Assembly (NCBI RefSeq): GCF_003402535.2
Contig: NZ_AP025171.1
Location: forward strand, 2,356,001-2,420,000
Direction of reading: 5' to 3'
DNA: 64,000 nucleotides
DNA from: Cupriavidus sp. P-10
GTDB lineage: Bacteria; Pseudomonadota; Gammaproteobacteria; Burkholderiales; Burkholderiaceae
The position numbers and the translations under genes were made by a program. Below, one piece after another: positions 26,669 through 35,906 of the stretch. The notes beneath the pieces were generated by a model. It had not been told where the DNA came from and did not search any database. It was given only the letters and a program-made list of their open reading frames with translations. Position 1 is the stretch's first letter; every line of letters starts with the position of its first letter.

Positions 26669-28422
26669 GCTACGGCTCCGCGGCTGGCATGCGGTTCAGG
26701 CTCGGCCCCGCCCGCTTCGGGCGGCGCGTTCTGCGCGATGAAGTCCTCGGGCGCGCCTGGCACGCTGTACGCATAGGCCCAGCGGTATGCCACCGGCAGG
26801 TGCGGGCCCCAGTTGCCGTGCACGGGCGGCGTCTGCGGCGTCTGCCATTCCAGCGATGCCGCGCGCCAGGGGTTGCCGTCGGCCTTGCGGCCATGGCGCA
26901 GGCTCCAGGCCAGGTTGAACACGAACAGCAGCTGCGCCGCAGCCACGACAAAGGCCGCCACCGAGATGTACATGTTCATCACATGCGCCGACTCCGGGAT
27001 GAAGGCGTAGTTCTCCCACGCGTAATACCGGCGCGGCATGCCCAGCACGCCCAGGTAGTGCATCGGGAAGAAGATGGCGTAGGTGCCGATGAAGGTAATC
27101 CAGAAATGCACGCGCCCCATGGTGTCGTCGAGCATGCGCCCGGTGACCTTGGGATACCAGTGGTAAATGCCGCCAAACACCACCAGGATCGGCGACACGC
27201 CCATCACCATATGGAAGTGCGCCACCACGAAATACGTGTTCGACAGCGGGATATCCACGCTGACGTTGCCCAGGAACAGCCCGGTCAGCCCGCCAATGAC
27301 AAAGGTGCTGATGAACGCGATCGCGAACAGCATCGGCACCGAGAAATGGATATCGCCGCGCCACAGCGTGATGACCCAATTGTAGACCTTGATCGCCGTG
27401 GGCACGGCAATGATCAGCGTGGTGGTGGCAAAGAAGAAGCCGAAATACGGGTTCATGCCGCTGACGAACATATGGTGCGCCCACACCACCACCGACAGCA
27501 CGCCGATCGCCAGGATCGCCCACACCATGGTGCGATAGCCGAAGATGCTCTTGCGCGCATGCACGCTGACCAGGTCCGAGACGATGCCGAAGGCCGGCAG
27601 CGCCACGATATACACCTCGGGGTGGCCGAAGAACCAGAACAGGTGCTGGAACAAGAGCGGGCTGCCGCCCTTGTACTGCAGCTGCTGCCCCATCGACACC
27701 ATCGCCGGCATGAAGAAGCTGGTGCCGAGCGTCTTGTCGAGCAGCATCATCACCGCGGAAACGAACAGCGCCGGAAACGCCAGCAGCGCCAGGATGGTCG
27801 CCATGAAGATGCCCCACACCGACAGCGGCATGCGCAGCAGCGTCATGCCCTCGGTGCGCGCCTGCAGCACGGTCGTGACGTAGTTGAGGCCGCCCATGGT
27901 CGCCGCGACGATGAAGATCCCCAGCGACACCAGCATCAGGATGATGCCCCAGTCATGGCCTGGCGTCCCGGGCAGGATCGCCTGCGGCGGATACAGGGTC
28001 CAGCCGGCACCGGTCGGCCCGCCCGGCACGAAGAAGCTTGCCAGCAGCACGATCACCGACAGCAGGTAGACCCAGAAGCTGAGCATGTTGAGGAAGGGGA
28101 ACACCATGTCGCGCGCCCCCACCATCAGCGGGATCAGGTAATTGCCGAAGCCGCCGAGAAACAGCGCCGTCAGCAGGTAGATCACCATGATCATGCCGTG
28201 CATGGTGACGTACTGGTAATAGCGGTTGGCGTCGATGAACTCGAAGCGCCCGGGAAAACCGAGCTGCATCCGCATCAGGTTGGACAGCACCACGCCCACC
28301 AGGCCCACCACGATCGCCACGATGGTGTACTGCACCGCGATCACCTTGTGGTCCTGGCTCCAGACGTAGCGCGTCCAGAAGCTCTGTGGCGCGTGATGGG
28401 CGGCATCGTCGGCGTAAGCCAT
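26665..28422 (-). CDS. coxN: Cytochrome c oxidase subunit I (CoxN-like)
   Basis: A 585-residue protein with 12 core membrane helices. It holds the catalytic residues of a family A heme-copper oxidase: FFGHPEVY (about 262-269, with the proton-gating Glu and the cross-linked Tyr), the copper-B His pair in WAHHMF, the K-channel Lys in VPTAIKVYNW, and the heme ligands in VVAHFHMVMG (about 397-406). It reduces O2 to water and pumps protons. The C-terminal 60 residues are hydrophilic. RBS GGAGA precedes ATG 28422. The gene follows subunit II by 10 bases. Confidence 0.95.
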   Translation of the reverse strand: MAYADDAAHHAPQSFWTRYVWSQDHKVIAVQYTIVAIVVGLVGVVLSNLMRMQLGFPGRFEFIDANRYYQYVTMHGMIMVIYLLTALFLGGFGNYLIPLMVGARDMVFPFLNMLSFWVYLLSVIVLLASFFVPGGPTGAGWTLYPPQAILPGTPGHDWGIILMLVSLGIFIVAATMGGLNYVTTVLQARTEGMTLLRMPLSVWGIFMATILALLAFPALFVSAVMMLLDKTLGTSFFMPAMVSMGQQLQYKGGSPLLFQHLFWFFGHPEVYIVALPAFGIVSDLVSVHARKSIFGYRTMVWAILAIGVLSVVVWAHHMFVSGMNPYFGFFFATTTLIIAVPTAIKVYNWVITLWRGDIHFSVPMLFAIAFISTFVIGGLTGLFLGNVSVDIPLSNTYFVVAHFHMVMGVSPILVVFGGIYHWYPKVTGRMLDDTMGRVHFWITFIGTYAIFFPMHYLGVLGMPRRYYAWENYAFIPESAHVMNMYISVAAFVVAAAQLLFVFNLAWSLRHGRKADGNPWRAASLEWQTPQTPPVHGNWGPHLPVAYRWAYAYSVPGAPEDFIAQNAPPEAGGAEPEPHASRGAVA

Positions 28423-28432
28423 GCGGGTCTCC

Positions 28433-29770
28433 TCACTTCCGGGCCGGCGCGGGCGCCGCGGAAGGCGGCACGGCCACGGCGGTCGAAGTCGTATAGGTAC
28501 CAGAGGCGGCGCCCGGCGTCGGCACGGGTGCGGCCGTGCCGGCGGCGGCGGTAGTGGCGGCGCTGGTGGCGGCAGCCGGTGCGCCCGGCGCCACGGCCTC
28601 CGGCGCGGCGGCGCCGGTGCCTGCCGACTTGATGTATGCGGTCAGCGCCGCGACCTCGTCCTCGCTCATCGGCAGCTTGGGCATCACCGGACCAAAGCCT
28701 TTCACCAGGCGCGCGTGCGGGTCCACGATCTCCTTGTGCAGGAAGGCGTCATCGACCGCCGCGCTGCTGCCGTCGGCGAAGGTCTCGGTCTTGCCGTACA
28801 GGCCCTTCCACGTCGGGCCTACGCTCGGGTTGCCGTCGATGCTGTGGCACGCGGTGCAGCCCTTGCCCTGCGCCAGCGCGCGGCCCTTTTCCACCATGCC
28901 GGCGTCGCCGGCGGCGCCCGGCGCTGCGGCGGCCATGGCCGCCGGCGGTGCCGCCGCCTTCGCCAGCGCCATGGCAAAGGTCTGCTGCTTCGCCAGCCAG
29001 GCCTCGTACACGGCGGGTTCGTCCACCACCACGATGCCTCGCATGTTGTAGTGCCCCACGCCGCACAGCTGCGCGCACAGGACTTCAAAGCGTCCCGTTT
29101 GCGTCGGCGTGAACCAGAACGACGTCACCATGCCCGGCACCATGTTCATGCGCGCGCGGAACTGCGGCACGTAGAAGTCATGCAGCACGTCCTTGGAGCG
29201 CAGCAGCACCTTCACCGGCTTGTTCAGCGGCAGGTGTACCTCGGGCCCCACGATGATGACGTTGTCCTGCCCGCGCGGATCCTCCGGGTCCAGGCCCAGC
29301 GGATTGGAACCGGTGATGAAGCGCGGGTCGGAGGCACCCAGCTGGCCGCTCTTGCCGGGAATGCGGAACGCCCACGACCACTGCTGGCCGACCACCTCCA
29401 GCACCATCGCTTCGCGCGGCGGGCGCACGTAATCGGCATAGACAAACAGGCCCGGCGCCAGCAAGGCCACCACGCCAAGCGTGGTGCCGCCGATCAGCCA
29501 CCACTCGAGCTTGCGGTTCTCCGGCTGGTAGGCGGCGCGGTGACCGGTGCCGCCATTGGGGTGCGGCGCATTGTGCCGGTAGCGCCAGACGATATAGCCG
29601 ACGAAGAGGTTGATGACGACGAAGAAGATGCCGGTGATGACGAGGGTAATCGTCAGCGTGTCGTCCATCTGTTTCCAGTTGGACGCCAGCGGGGTCGCCC
29701 ACCACGGGCTCAGGAAATGGAAGAGCACCGAACCGACGACCATGACGACGAGTGCGATGGCCAACGCCAT
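28433..29770 (-). CDS. coxM: Cytochrome c oxidase subunit II fused to cytochrome c (CoxM-like)
   Basis: About 445 residues from ATG 29770 (GGAGGAGGG upstream; an in-frame GTG two codons earlier is possible). Order: N-terminal hydrophobic segment, two further membrane helices (about 40-60 and 95-115), a cupredoxin domain with the CuA motif CAQLCGVGHYNM (about 230-241), an alanine-rich linker, a class I cytochrome c domain with heme site CTACH (about 304) and a distal Met in VMPKLPM, and a 70-residue A/T/P-rich tail. The fusion defines a caa3-type oxidase fed by electrons through its own heme c. First gene of the oxidase operon. Confidence 0.94.
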   Translation of the reverse strand: MALAIALVVMVVGSVLFHFLSPWWATPLASNWKQMDDTLTITLVITGIFFVVINLFVGYIVWRYRHNAPHPNGGTGHRAAYQPENRKLEWWLIGGTTLGVVALLAPGLFVYADYVRPPREAMVLEVVGQQWSWAFRIPGKSGQLGASDPRFITGSNPLGLDPEDPRGQDNVIIVGPEVHLPLNKPVKVLLRSKDVLHDFYVPQFRARMNMVPGMVTSFWFTPTQTGRFEVLCAQLCGVGHYNMRGIVVVDEPAVYEAWLAKQQTFAMALAKAAAPPAAMAAAAPGAAGDAGMVEKGRALAQGKGCTACHSIDGNPSVGPTWKGLYGKTETFADGSSAAVDDAFLHKEIVDPHARLVKGFGPVMPKLPMSEDEVAALTAYIKSAGTGAAAPEAVAPGAPAAATSAATTAAAGTAAPVPTPGAASGTYTTSTAVAVPPSAAPAPARK

Positions 29771-30072
29771 TACCACCCTCCTCCTCGCGCGCGGCGAGGG
29801 ATGTGGAAGTCACGCAAAGTTGAGATAAGACTAGTGCATGCCGTCAGGTCACTGCAAGGCGACATGGCGGACCTATGCGTCCCGCAATGCACAAGCGTTT
29901 CGCGCAGAAAAAGCGGCGGCAGGAACCCTTGGCTCCATGCCGCCGCCGTGGTCGCGCGCGGGCCCGTGTAGTGTGGCCAAAGCGCGCTGTAAACGTGCAA
30001 CACGTCTTGCCGTGCCCATCGGGCACGATCCCCGGGTTAAAAAAATCTCAGTCCAACGCTCAGTGCCGCCTC
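29771..30072. other. Non-coding gap, 302 bp
   Basis: Upstream of the oxidase operon and therefore its likely promoter region. It contains a 7-bp inverted repeat around ATC (30011-30027). No gene and no clear FNR-type box is seen. Confidence 0.55.
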
Positions 30073-30576
30073 TCAGTGCGACACATCCTTGCTTTCCAGC
30101 TTCCAGTAGCATGCCGCCGCCGCCACGCCGAAGATCACATGGCCGATGAACGTATGCCAGCCACGCACCTCGATAAACCACGAGAACGCGCGCGTCATCA
30201 CAAAGAAGTTGAAGAAGTAGACGACCAGCCCGAACACGGCGCCGGCCAGCATCGCCATGCCGAGGCTCGAGTCCAGCGTGAACGGCGCGATGATCGCCGC
30301 CAGGATCATGCCGAGCACCGCCCCCAGCACGAAGTGGATCACCAATGCCGCGGCCACGGTGCCGATGCTGAACAGCGACGTCTGCAACTCGTCCGGGCCC
30401 ATCACGATCGCCGCGATCATGCGCGTGGCCACCCACGGATTGACGCCCGACACCATCGACGACCAGAACAATTCCAGCACCAGCAGCAGCGCGCCCGCAG
30501 CCAGCCCCGACACCGCTGCCGCGGTCCAGTCGGGCTGGCGTCGCACATAATGGTGCGATCGCATGTGAAGTTCCAT
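30073..30576 (-). CDS. Small integral membrane protein of unknown function
   Basis: A 167-residue protein from ATG 30576, preceded by GGAGGT seven bases away; a much longer open frame to 30816 is rejected. After a basic N-terminus (MRSHHYVRRQPDW) there are four hydrophobic helices (about 20-40, 60-90, 100-125, 140-158). I do not recognise the family. It lies upstream of the oxidase operon on the same strand, about 300 bp from coxM, so co-regulation is possible but not shown. Confidence 0.8.
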   Translation of the reverse strand: MELHMRSHHYVRRQPDWTAAAVSGLAAGALLLVLELFWSSMVSGVNPWVATRMIAAIVMGPDELQTSLFSIGTVAAALVIHFVLGAVLGMILAAIIAPFTLDSSLGMAMLAGAVFGLVVYFFNFFVMTRAFSWFIEVRGWHTFIGHVIFGVAAAACYWKLESKDVSH

Positions 30577-30862
30577 AGCCACCTCCGTCTCTCTCGAATC
30601 GGCGGGGCGTTCGACATGGATGGGACCGGGCCCCGCGTCTCTGATCAGCATAGGACACGCGTTTCCGATAAGGCTGCCGGCACGGCGAAAAACTCGCCCG
30701 GTGCGTACGCCGCGCAACGCCTGGTGCGCGGGATGTGCCGGTGCCGATACCTGCGGCGCTCGCCCGCTGTGCACGCTACGGGACAATCCCGATGCACGCT
30801 GCCTTGCGCACGGCACACACTACCTATACTGGAATCACAAAAGAGAAAGACAGGAGACCACC

Positions 30863-31042
30863 ATGCACTTCAACGCGCATGATCTTGTATTCCTGATTCC
30901 GATGGCGCTGGTGGGCGTGATCGTCATGGGGTCGATCCCGGTGACCGCCAAGTACCTGCGTATCAGTTGCCGGACCATGGGGGCGCTGATCGGCGCGCTG
31001 GTCGCGGTGCTGGTGCTGGAAGCGATACCGATGCTGATCTGA
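30863..31042 (+). CDS. Small two-helix membrane protein
   Basis: A 59-residue protein with an ATG at 30863 and CAGGAGA upstream. Two hydrophobic helices (about 8-26 and 40-58) are separated by a short basic loop (AKYLRISCRT). No family is recognised. It is divergent from the 167-residue membrane protein. Confidence 0.7.
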   Translation: MHFNAHDLVFLIPMALVGVIVMGSIPVTAKYLRISCRTMGALIGALVAVLVLEAIPMLI

Positions 31043-31110
31043 TTCCGGCCCGGGAGGCCGGGCCGGCAGTTCCCGCACGATCCGCATGATCCGTGAAGGG
31101 GAGGGCCGCC

Positions 31111-31275
31111 ATGTCGATCGGCCTGCTTGCCGCCATCATGGCGGCGTTGCTGTTTCTTACCGTGTTGCGGGCTCTCTGGCGCTGCAGCCACCCATACCGC
31201 ACCCGCTACCGGCGCTGCGCCGCGCAACGGCAGCGCGCCGGGCTGAACCGGCCGCCATTGCGGCGGCATGGCTAG
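31111..31275 (+). CDS. Possible small membrane protein
   Basis: A 54-residue frame with ATG at 31111 and AGGGGAGGG upstream. One N-terminal helix (MSIGLLAAIMAALLFLTVLRAL) is followed by a very basic, cysteine-containing tail. The good ribosome site and the position 68 bp after another small membrane protein favour a real gene, but the short tail could be chance in GC-rich DNA. Confidence 0.5.
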   Translation: MSIGLLAAIMAALLFLTVLRALWRCSHPYRTRYRRCAAQRQRAGLNRPPLRRHG

Positions 31276-31315
31276 TCAGGCGCACTCTGGCTGCTGCTGC
31301 AAAGCGCCGCTTGCG

Positions 31316-31513
31316 TTACAGCTCGATCATCGCGAAATCGCCCTTGCCGACGTCGCATTCCGGGCAGCGCCAGTCGTCCGGGATGTCTTCCCAGCGCGTG
31401 CCGGGGGCGATGCCGTCTTCGGGCCAGCCTTGTTCTTCGTCGTACACCCAGCCACAGATCACACACACCCAGGTCTTGTAGGCGACGGCGGCTTCAAGTT
31501 GATCCTGCTGCAA
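31316..31513 (-). CDS. Rubredoxin
   Basis: A 65-residue protein with the two rubredoxin cysteine pairs, CVICG (Cys17, Cys20) and CPECD (Cys50, Cys53), which hold a single iron atom. It has the usual short spacing and aromatic core ([22 protein letters not shown]). The start is a TTG at 31513 with CAGGAG seven bases upstream. Rubredoxins carry electrons to hydroxylases or oxygen-detoxifying enzymes in the cytoplasm; no reductase or partner gene is adjacent. Confidence 0.93.
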   Translation of the reverse strand: MQQDQLEAAVAYKTWVCVICGWVYDEEQGWPEDGIAPGTRWEDIPDDWRCPECDVGKGDFAMIEL

Positions 31514-31606
31514 AACACACTCCTGATTCGGTCATGACGGATAGTCCGGGCCGAATCATACCGTCTTTTGCCGGCGGCCCCATGGCGGGCGCCGCCGGCG
31601 GCCCGG

Positions 31607-34600
31607 CTACTGGCGGATCGCGAAGTCCACCCGGTTCGGCGCCCCCTTGTCCTTGATGCCCTCCGCCGTGAGCTTGGGCGCGGTCAGGAACAGCCGGCTC
31701 TCGGGCACCTTGCCTTCGCGCTCCAGCGACTGCTTGACCACCAGAGCGCGCTGGTCGGCAAGACGCGTGAGGTCGGCTTCGTTGACGGTGGCATTGGCCA
31801 TCAGCAGCCTCTCCATTTCCTCGGGCGGCAGCGACTTGGCAAAGCCGACGAAGTTGCGTGGCTTCTTCATCGAGGTGCGCTTGTAGACCTCTTCCAGGTA
31901 TTTCGGATATTCCTGCTTCGACACCTTGATCTCGGCGCCCTGCTCGCCCGACTCGTCATCGCCGGCCTCGGTGCCGGCCTGCGCGCTGTTGCGCTGGTCG
32001 CGTCGCTTTTGCTCGGCAACGCGCGCATCCAGCCACTCGCGGCGCGCGCCGGCCTCGTCGGTGGCCGGGTCGATGCGGCCGCTGATTTCCAGGCGCAGCG
32101 AAGGCCGGTCGTTGAGCGCCTGGCCGAGCTTGCCGATCTTCTCTTTCGCCGCCGGCGTCAGCGTCGACGTGCCGGGCGCGAATTCGACATACCCGAGTTC
32201 GTCGCCGCCGCCGCCGCCGAAAGCCGAGGCGATCAGCGAGAACGGCGAAGTGATCGCCTTGGTCAGCAGGTTGACGATCACGCGCACGATCACGCCGCCG
32301 ATGCTGAATTCCGGGTCCGACAGCGAACCGGAAACCGGCAGGTTCACATCGATCACGCCATTGCGGTCCTTCAGCAAGGACACCGCCAGCAGCACCGGCA
32401 GCTTGGTCGCGTCCGGGCTGTCGACGCGCTCGCCAAAGGTGAGCTGGTCAAGGAACAGGTGGTTGCGCGCATCCAGCTTGCCGTTCTCGATCTTGTAGGC
32501 GACGTCGACGGTCAGCTTGCCCTTGGTGATCGGGTAACCGGCGTACTTGGCCGCGTATGGCGTCAGCCGCGTCAACTCCACCCCCGAAGCCTTGGCGGCG
32601 ATGTCCAGGAACAGTTGCTCGCCCAGCGGGTTGATCTTGCCGTTGATGGTTACCGGCGCATCGTCGTCGATGCGGCCATCGAGCACCAGGTCGGCAGGCG
32701 CGGGATCGCCCGAGGACACCTTGGACACCGAGCCTTTCATCCCGGTCAGGTTGGCGGTGTAGTTCGGCCTGACGAAGAAGTCCGAGAAATTGATGTTGCC
32801 CTGGCTCACCGACACGCCGCCGATGCGGATCTGCGGCTTGGGCCCGCCCGGCTTCTGCTCGACCTGCGCGGTGCGCGTGTCGCCAGCCTGCACCGGCGGC
32901 GTTGCCGGCGCCGAGGCCGGGTTGGCCTGCGTCAGGCTGGTCGACGGCGCCGCCTCGCCCTTGGCCGCGCCACCGGCCATCACGTCCTGCAGGTTCAGGC
33001 GGCCGTTGGCGTTCAGGATCACGCGCGCGTAGAAGTCAGACAGCGCGACATTGCCCAGGCTGACGCGCATCGGCCCCTTGCTCTCGTCCATCGCGAAGTC
33101 GATGCCCGACACCGCGAGCGAGCGCCAGCGCAGGAAATCATCGCCGCTTACGCGGTCGACCGTGCGGACGTTGCCGGCCAGCACGTTGCCGGCAAAGTTC
33201 GCGGCGATCGGCTTGCCGGTCGGGGCGTCGACATTGAGCTTGCCCTTGACCGTCAGCGTGCCGCTGCGCAACGCCGCATTCAGGCGGTCAGCCAGATAGG
33301 GCTGCAGCGGGCCCATTTCGACCTGGCGCAGGTCGAGTTGCAGGCGGCTTGCCGGAATGGCGGGCAACAACGAGCCGTCGATTCCGATCACGCCGCGCTT
33401 GCCGGACTCGGCATGCAGCTTGACCGGCACCGCCGCCGGTGTCAGCGGCCAGGCAATGGCGCCGGTGCTGAGCGCGACATTGCGGAACTGGTGGACCACC
33501 GGGCGGCCGCGGTTGGCCTCGGCCGGCTGGTAGTCCGCTATGCGCGCGCTGCCGCCGTCGACGGCAACCTTGCCGATCCTGGCTTGCCAGCCACCTGGCG
33601 CGGCACTGGCGTTCTTGCCGTTGCCGCCATTGGTGGCATTGGTGGCATTCGGGGTGGGGGCCGGTGCCTTGCGCGGCGTGGCGCGAGCCTGCTGGGCCGA
33701 TTCGCTGGCCCACAGCCGCGCCATTTCGAGCAACTCGCCATGGTGGTCGCGCGTGGCCGCGATCTGCGGCTGCGCCAGCGTCACCTGGCTGGTCTCGAAC
33801 GTCTGGCGCGCGAGGTCGAGCTGGATATCGTCGAGCACCAGCTTCTCGGCGCGCAGCAGCGGCAGGTTGGCGCCTGCACGGTCGGCGTCGCCGCGCTCAC
33901 GCGCACGGCGGCCCGCGCGCTGCGGGGCCTGCGCCGCCGCTTCCTTCGCGGTGTTGCCGGTGGCGGCAACAGGCGCGGCCGGCATCACCACCGGTTCGCG
34001 CGTGGCGACATAGAGCGGCGCCAGTTCCACCCGTGACTTTTCCAGCACGAACTGGAACTGCGGCGCGGCCCATGACATGCGGTAGTGCAGCTCGGCATTG
34101 ACCGCGGTCTCGCCGAACTGGCTGCGCAGCTCGCGCGGCCACCAGGCGGCGAACCCCTGCGGCCGCAGCCCCTTGGTCTCGAGCGTGCCGGCCAGCGTGC
34201 TGTCGCGCAGCAGCAGGTCGCCGGCATGGTGCAGGGTCTGGCCGTCGGCCACGGTCAGGGTGGCGTCGATATGCGCCGGCTTGTCGCCTTCGGTGCCGGC
34301 AAAGCCCTTGACCTCGGCGTCGAGCGGGCCGATTGCCAGCTTGCCCGGGCCCGACGGCGCCAGCGCATCCTCAAACCCGAAGCTGGCCTGCTTGACCACA
34401 ACGCGGTCGACCGCATAGCGCCACGGCTGGTCCTTGGGCGCGGGGCCGGCCGGCGTGGCTTGCCCGGAAGAAGCGGAAGAAGGCGCGGCAGGCGCAGACG
34501 CCGCCGGGGCCGGGGCCGGGGCCACGCCGTCGGTCGACTTGCTTACCGTCTGCGGCAGGAACGCCGTCGCCAGGTTCAGCGTGCCGTCGGCGCGCCGCAC

Positions 34601-35602
34601 GGCCTGTACCCCCAGCCCTTCGATTTCCACGCTGCGCAGCTGGGCCCGATGCGCCAGCGGCTCGATCCGGGCGATGTCCAGCGCCAGCCGGCCGCTCTTC
34701 AGCAGCGGCTGGCCGGCCCGCGTGCGGATATCGGCATCGCGCAGCGCAGCGGTGCCCATCAGCAGCATTTCCTGCGTGTCCTTCTGCTGGCGGAACGCCA
34801 CCGTCAGGCGTGTATCGAGCTTGCCGGACTTGACCTCGGCATCGCGCAGCGGCGGCGCGAACGCCATGAAGCGCGTCACGTCGAGCCCGTCGAGATTCAC
34901 ATTGAGCCGGGTCTGGCGCGAATCGGCGAACGGCAGCACCTCGCCGTCGAGCGCCAGCGGCGTGCCGTTGATTAGCGCGCTCAGCGTCGGCCGCGTGACG
35001 ATCTCGACGTCATGCGGCAGGTTGGACAGGAATGGCAGCGTCAGCGTCAGGTGGTCGACGCGCAGGCTGGTGTCAAGCAGCTTGTCGTCATAGCTGAAGC
35101 TGCTGCCAGTCACGGCAATATTGTTGACGGAGAAGCGCGCCGGCTCGGCGTCGGCCGGCTTGGGTGGCATTGCCGCGAACTTTTCCTGGACATCGGCAAA
35201 GCTCATGCGGCCATCGGCGCCGCGCGCCACGCGTACGGCAAGGCGGTCGACGTGCAGGGTGTCCACAACCGGGGCAAGATGCCACAGCGATGCCAGCGAG
35301 GTATTGGCCTCGGCCTCGCCCAGCGTCAGCGCAGGCGTCTTGCCGTCACGCTCGAAAATCGTCAGGTCAGACAGCGTGGCAGCCAGCTCGAATGGCCGCA
35401 CATGCGCCTTGCCCAGCGTGACCTTGCGCCCCAGCGCTTCGGTCGCGTTCTTTTCGATCAGGTATTTGAGCAGCGGCGGTCCGCCGAAATAGCCCGCCAG
35501 CCCGAAAACCGCGAGCGCGGCGACCACGCCACCGACAACGCGGGTCGCCAGCCGGCCGCGCGGCGTAGCGGCCACTGCCTGAATGGATTGCTTGAATTCC
35601 AT
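31607..35602 (-). CDS. Giant DUF748 / AsmA-like envelope protein
   Basis: About 1331 residues from ATG 35602; an in-frame ATG nine codons earlier (35629) is possible, and neither has a strong ribosome site. One N-terminal membrane helix (about 25-45) anchors a very long periplasmic part with repeated DUF748 segments (for example PFELAATLSDLTIFERDGK and MRVSLGNVALSDFYARV), A/P-rich linkers, and a C-terminal OmpA-like stretch (about 1190-1331, with LGYVEFAPGTSTLTPAAKEKI). Proteins of the AsmA/DUF748 group form long grooves proposed to move or organise lipids between membranes. Direct evidence for this protein is lacking. Confidence 0.88.
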   Translation of the reverse strand: MEFKQSIQAVAATPRGRLATRVVGGVVAALAVFGLAGYFGGPPLLKYLIEKNATEALGRKVTLGKAHVRPFELAATLSDLTIFERDGKTPALTLGEAEANTSLASLWHLAPVVDTLHVDRLAVRVARGADGRMSFADVQEKFAAMPPKPADAEPARFSVNNIAVTGSSFSYDDKLLDTSLRVDHLTLTLPFLSNLPHDVEIVTRPTLSALINGTPLALDGEVLPFADSRQTRLNVNLDGLDVTRFMAFAPPLRDAEVKSGKLDTRLTVAFRQQKDTQEMLLMGTAALRDADIRTRAGQPLLKSGRLALDIARIEPLAHRAQLRSVEIEGLGVQAVRRADGTLNLATAFLPQTVSKSTDGVAPAPAPAASAPAAPSSASSGQATPAGPAPKDQPWRYAVDRVVVKQASFGFEDALAPSGPGKLAIGPLDAEVKGFAGTEGDKPAHIDATLTVADGQTLHHAGDLLLRDSTLAGTLETKGLRPQGFAAWWPRELRSQFGETAVNAELHYRMSWAAPQFQFVLEKSRVELAPLYVATREPVVMPAAPVAATGNTAKEAAAQAPQRAGRRARERGDADRAGANLPLLRAEKLVLDDIQLDLARQTFETSQVTLAQPQIAATRDHHGELLEMARLWASESAQQARATPRKAPAPTPNATNATNGGNGKNASAAPGGWQARIGKVAVDGGSARIADYQPAEANRGRPVVHQFRNVALSTGAIAWPLTPAAVPVKLHAESGKRGVIGIDGSLLPAIPASRLQLDLRQVEMGPLQPYLADRLNAALRSGTLTVKGKLNVDAPTGKPIAANFAGNVLAGNVRTVDRVSGDDFLRWRSLAVSGIDFAMDESKGPMRVSLGNVALSDFYARVILNANGRLNLQDVMAGGAAKGEAAPSTSLTQANPASAPATPPVQAGDTRTAQVEQKPGGPKPQIRIGGVSVSQGNINFSDFFVRPNYTANLTGMKGSVSKVSSGDPAPADLVLDGRIDDDAPVTINGKINPLGEQLFLDIAAKASGVELTRLTPYAAKYAGYPITKGKLTVDVAYKIENGKLDARNHLFLDQLTFGERVDSPDATKLPVLLAVSLLKDRNGVIDVNLPVSGSLSDPEFSIGGVIVRVIVNLLTKAITSPFSLIASAFGGGGGDELGYVEFAPGTSTLTPAAKEKIGKLGQALNDRPSLRLEISGRIDPATDEAGARREWLDARVAEQKRRDQRNSAQAGTEAGDDESGEQGAEIKVSKQEYPKYLEEVYKRTSMKKPRNFVGFAKSLPPEEMERLLMANATVNEADLTRLADQRALVVKQSLEREGKVPESRLFLTAPKLTAEGIKDKGAPNRVDFAIRQ

Positions 35603-35906
35603 GTCGTCCCAGAAAAACTGACCCCGCATTCCGACGTTACACGCTTCTTTGTGCCCCGGATTTCACTTTTTTGTCGACATTATGGCAACGGTTTCGGACA
35701 AAGCAAAGAAAGTCATCAGAATTGCGTAGTCAACGCCAAAATCGCCGATCTGGTATCTTTACGGCCTTTGCGAAGCGTCTCGTCGCAAGCCTGCGGCTTA
35801 CCCGCCACACCGTGCCTGCTTCTCCCGCGCTGTATCCTCCGGCCAAATTCTCCACGTACTCCGTGTTGTGCGCTTCGCATGCGATCTCTTCCATGCGAGT
35901 CCATTC
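35603..35906. other. Non-coding gap, 304 bp
   Basis: Between the divergent DUF748 and MHS-transporter genes; the shared promoter region. AT-richer around 35640-35760. No gene or clear palindrome is seen. Confidence 0.55.

Noticed and set aside
26689..28554. A 621-residue histidine/arginine-rich plus-strand frame opposite the oxidase genes
   Set aside because: It is antisense to coxN, which has all heme-copper oxidase residues; the antisense frame has no family features or ribosome site.
31566..31600. Long GC-rich inverted repeat between rubredoxin and the DUF748 gene
   Set aside because: It has no T tract on the strand that would need termination (the minus side is followed by AAAAG), so I do not call a terminator.
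31568..34036. An 822-residue plus-strand frame opposite the DUF748 gene
   Set aside because: GC-rich antisense shadow; the minus-strand frame is continuous over 1331 residues with a membrane helix and an OmpA-like end.
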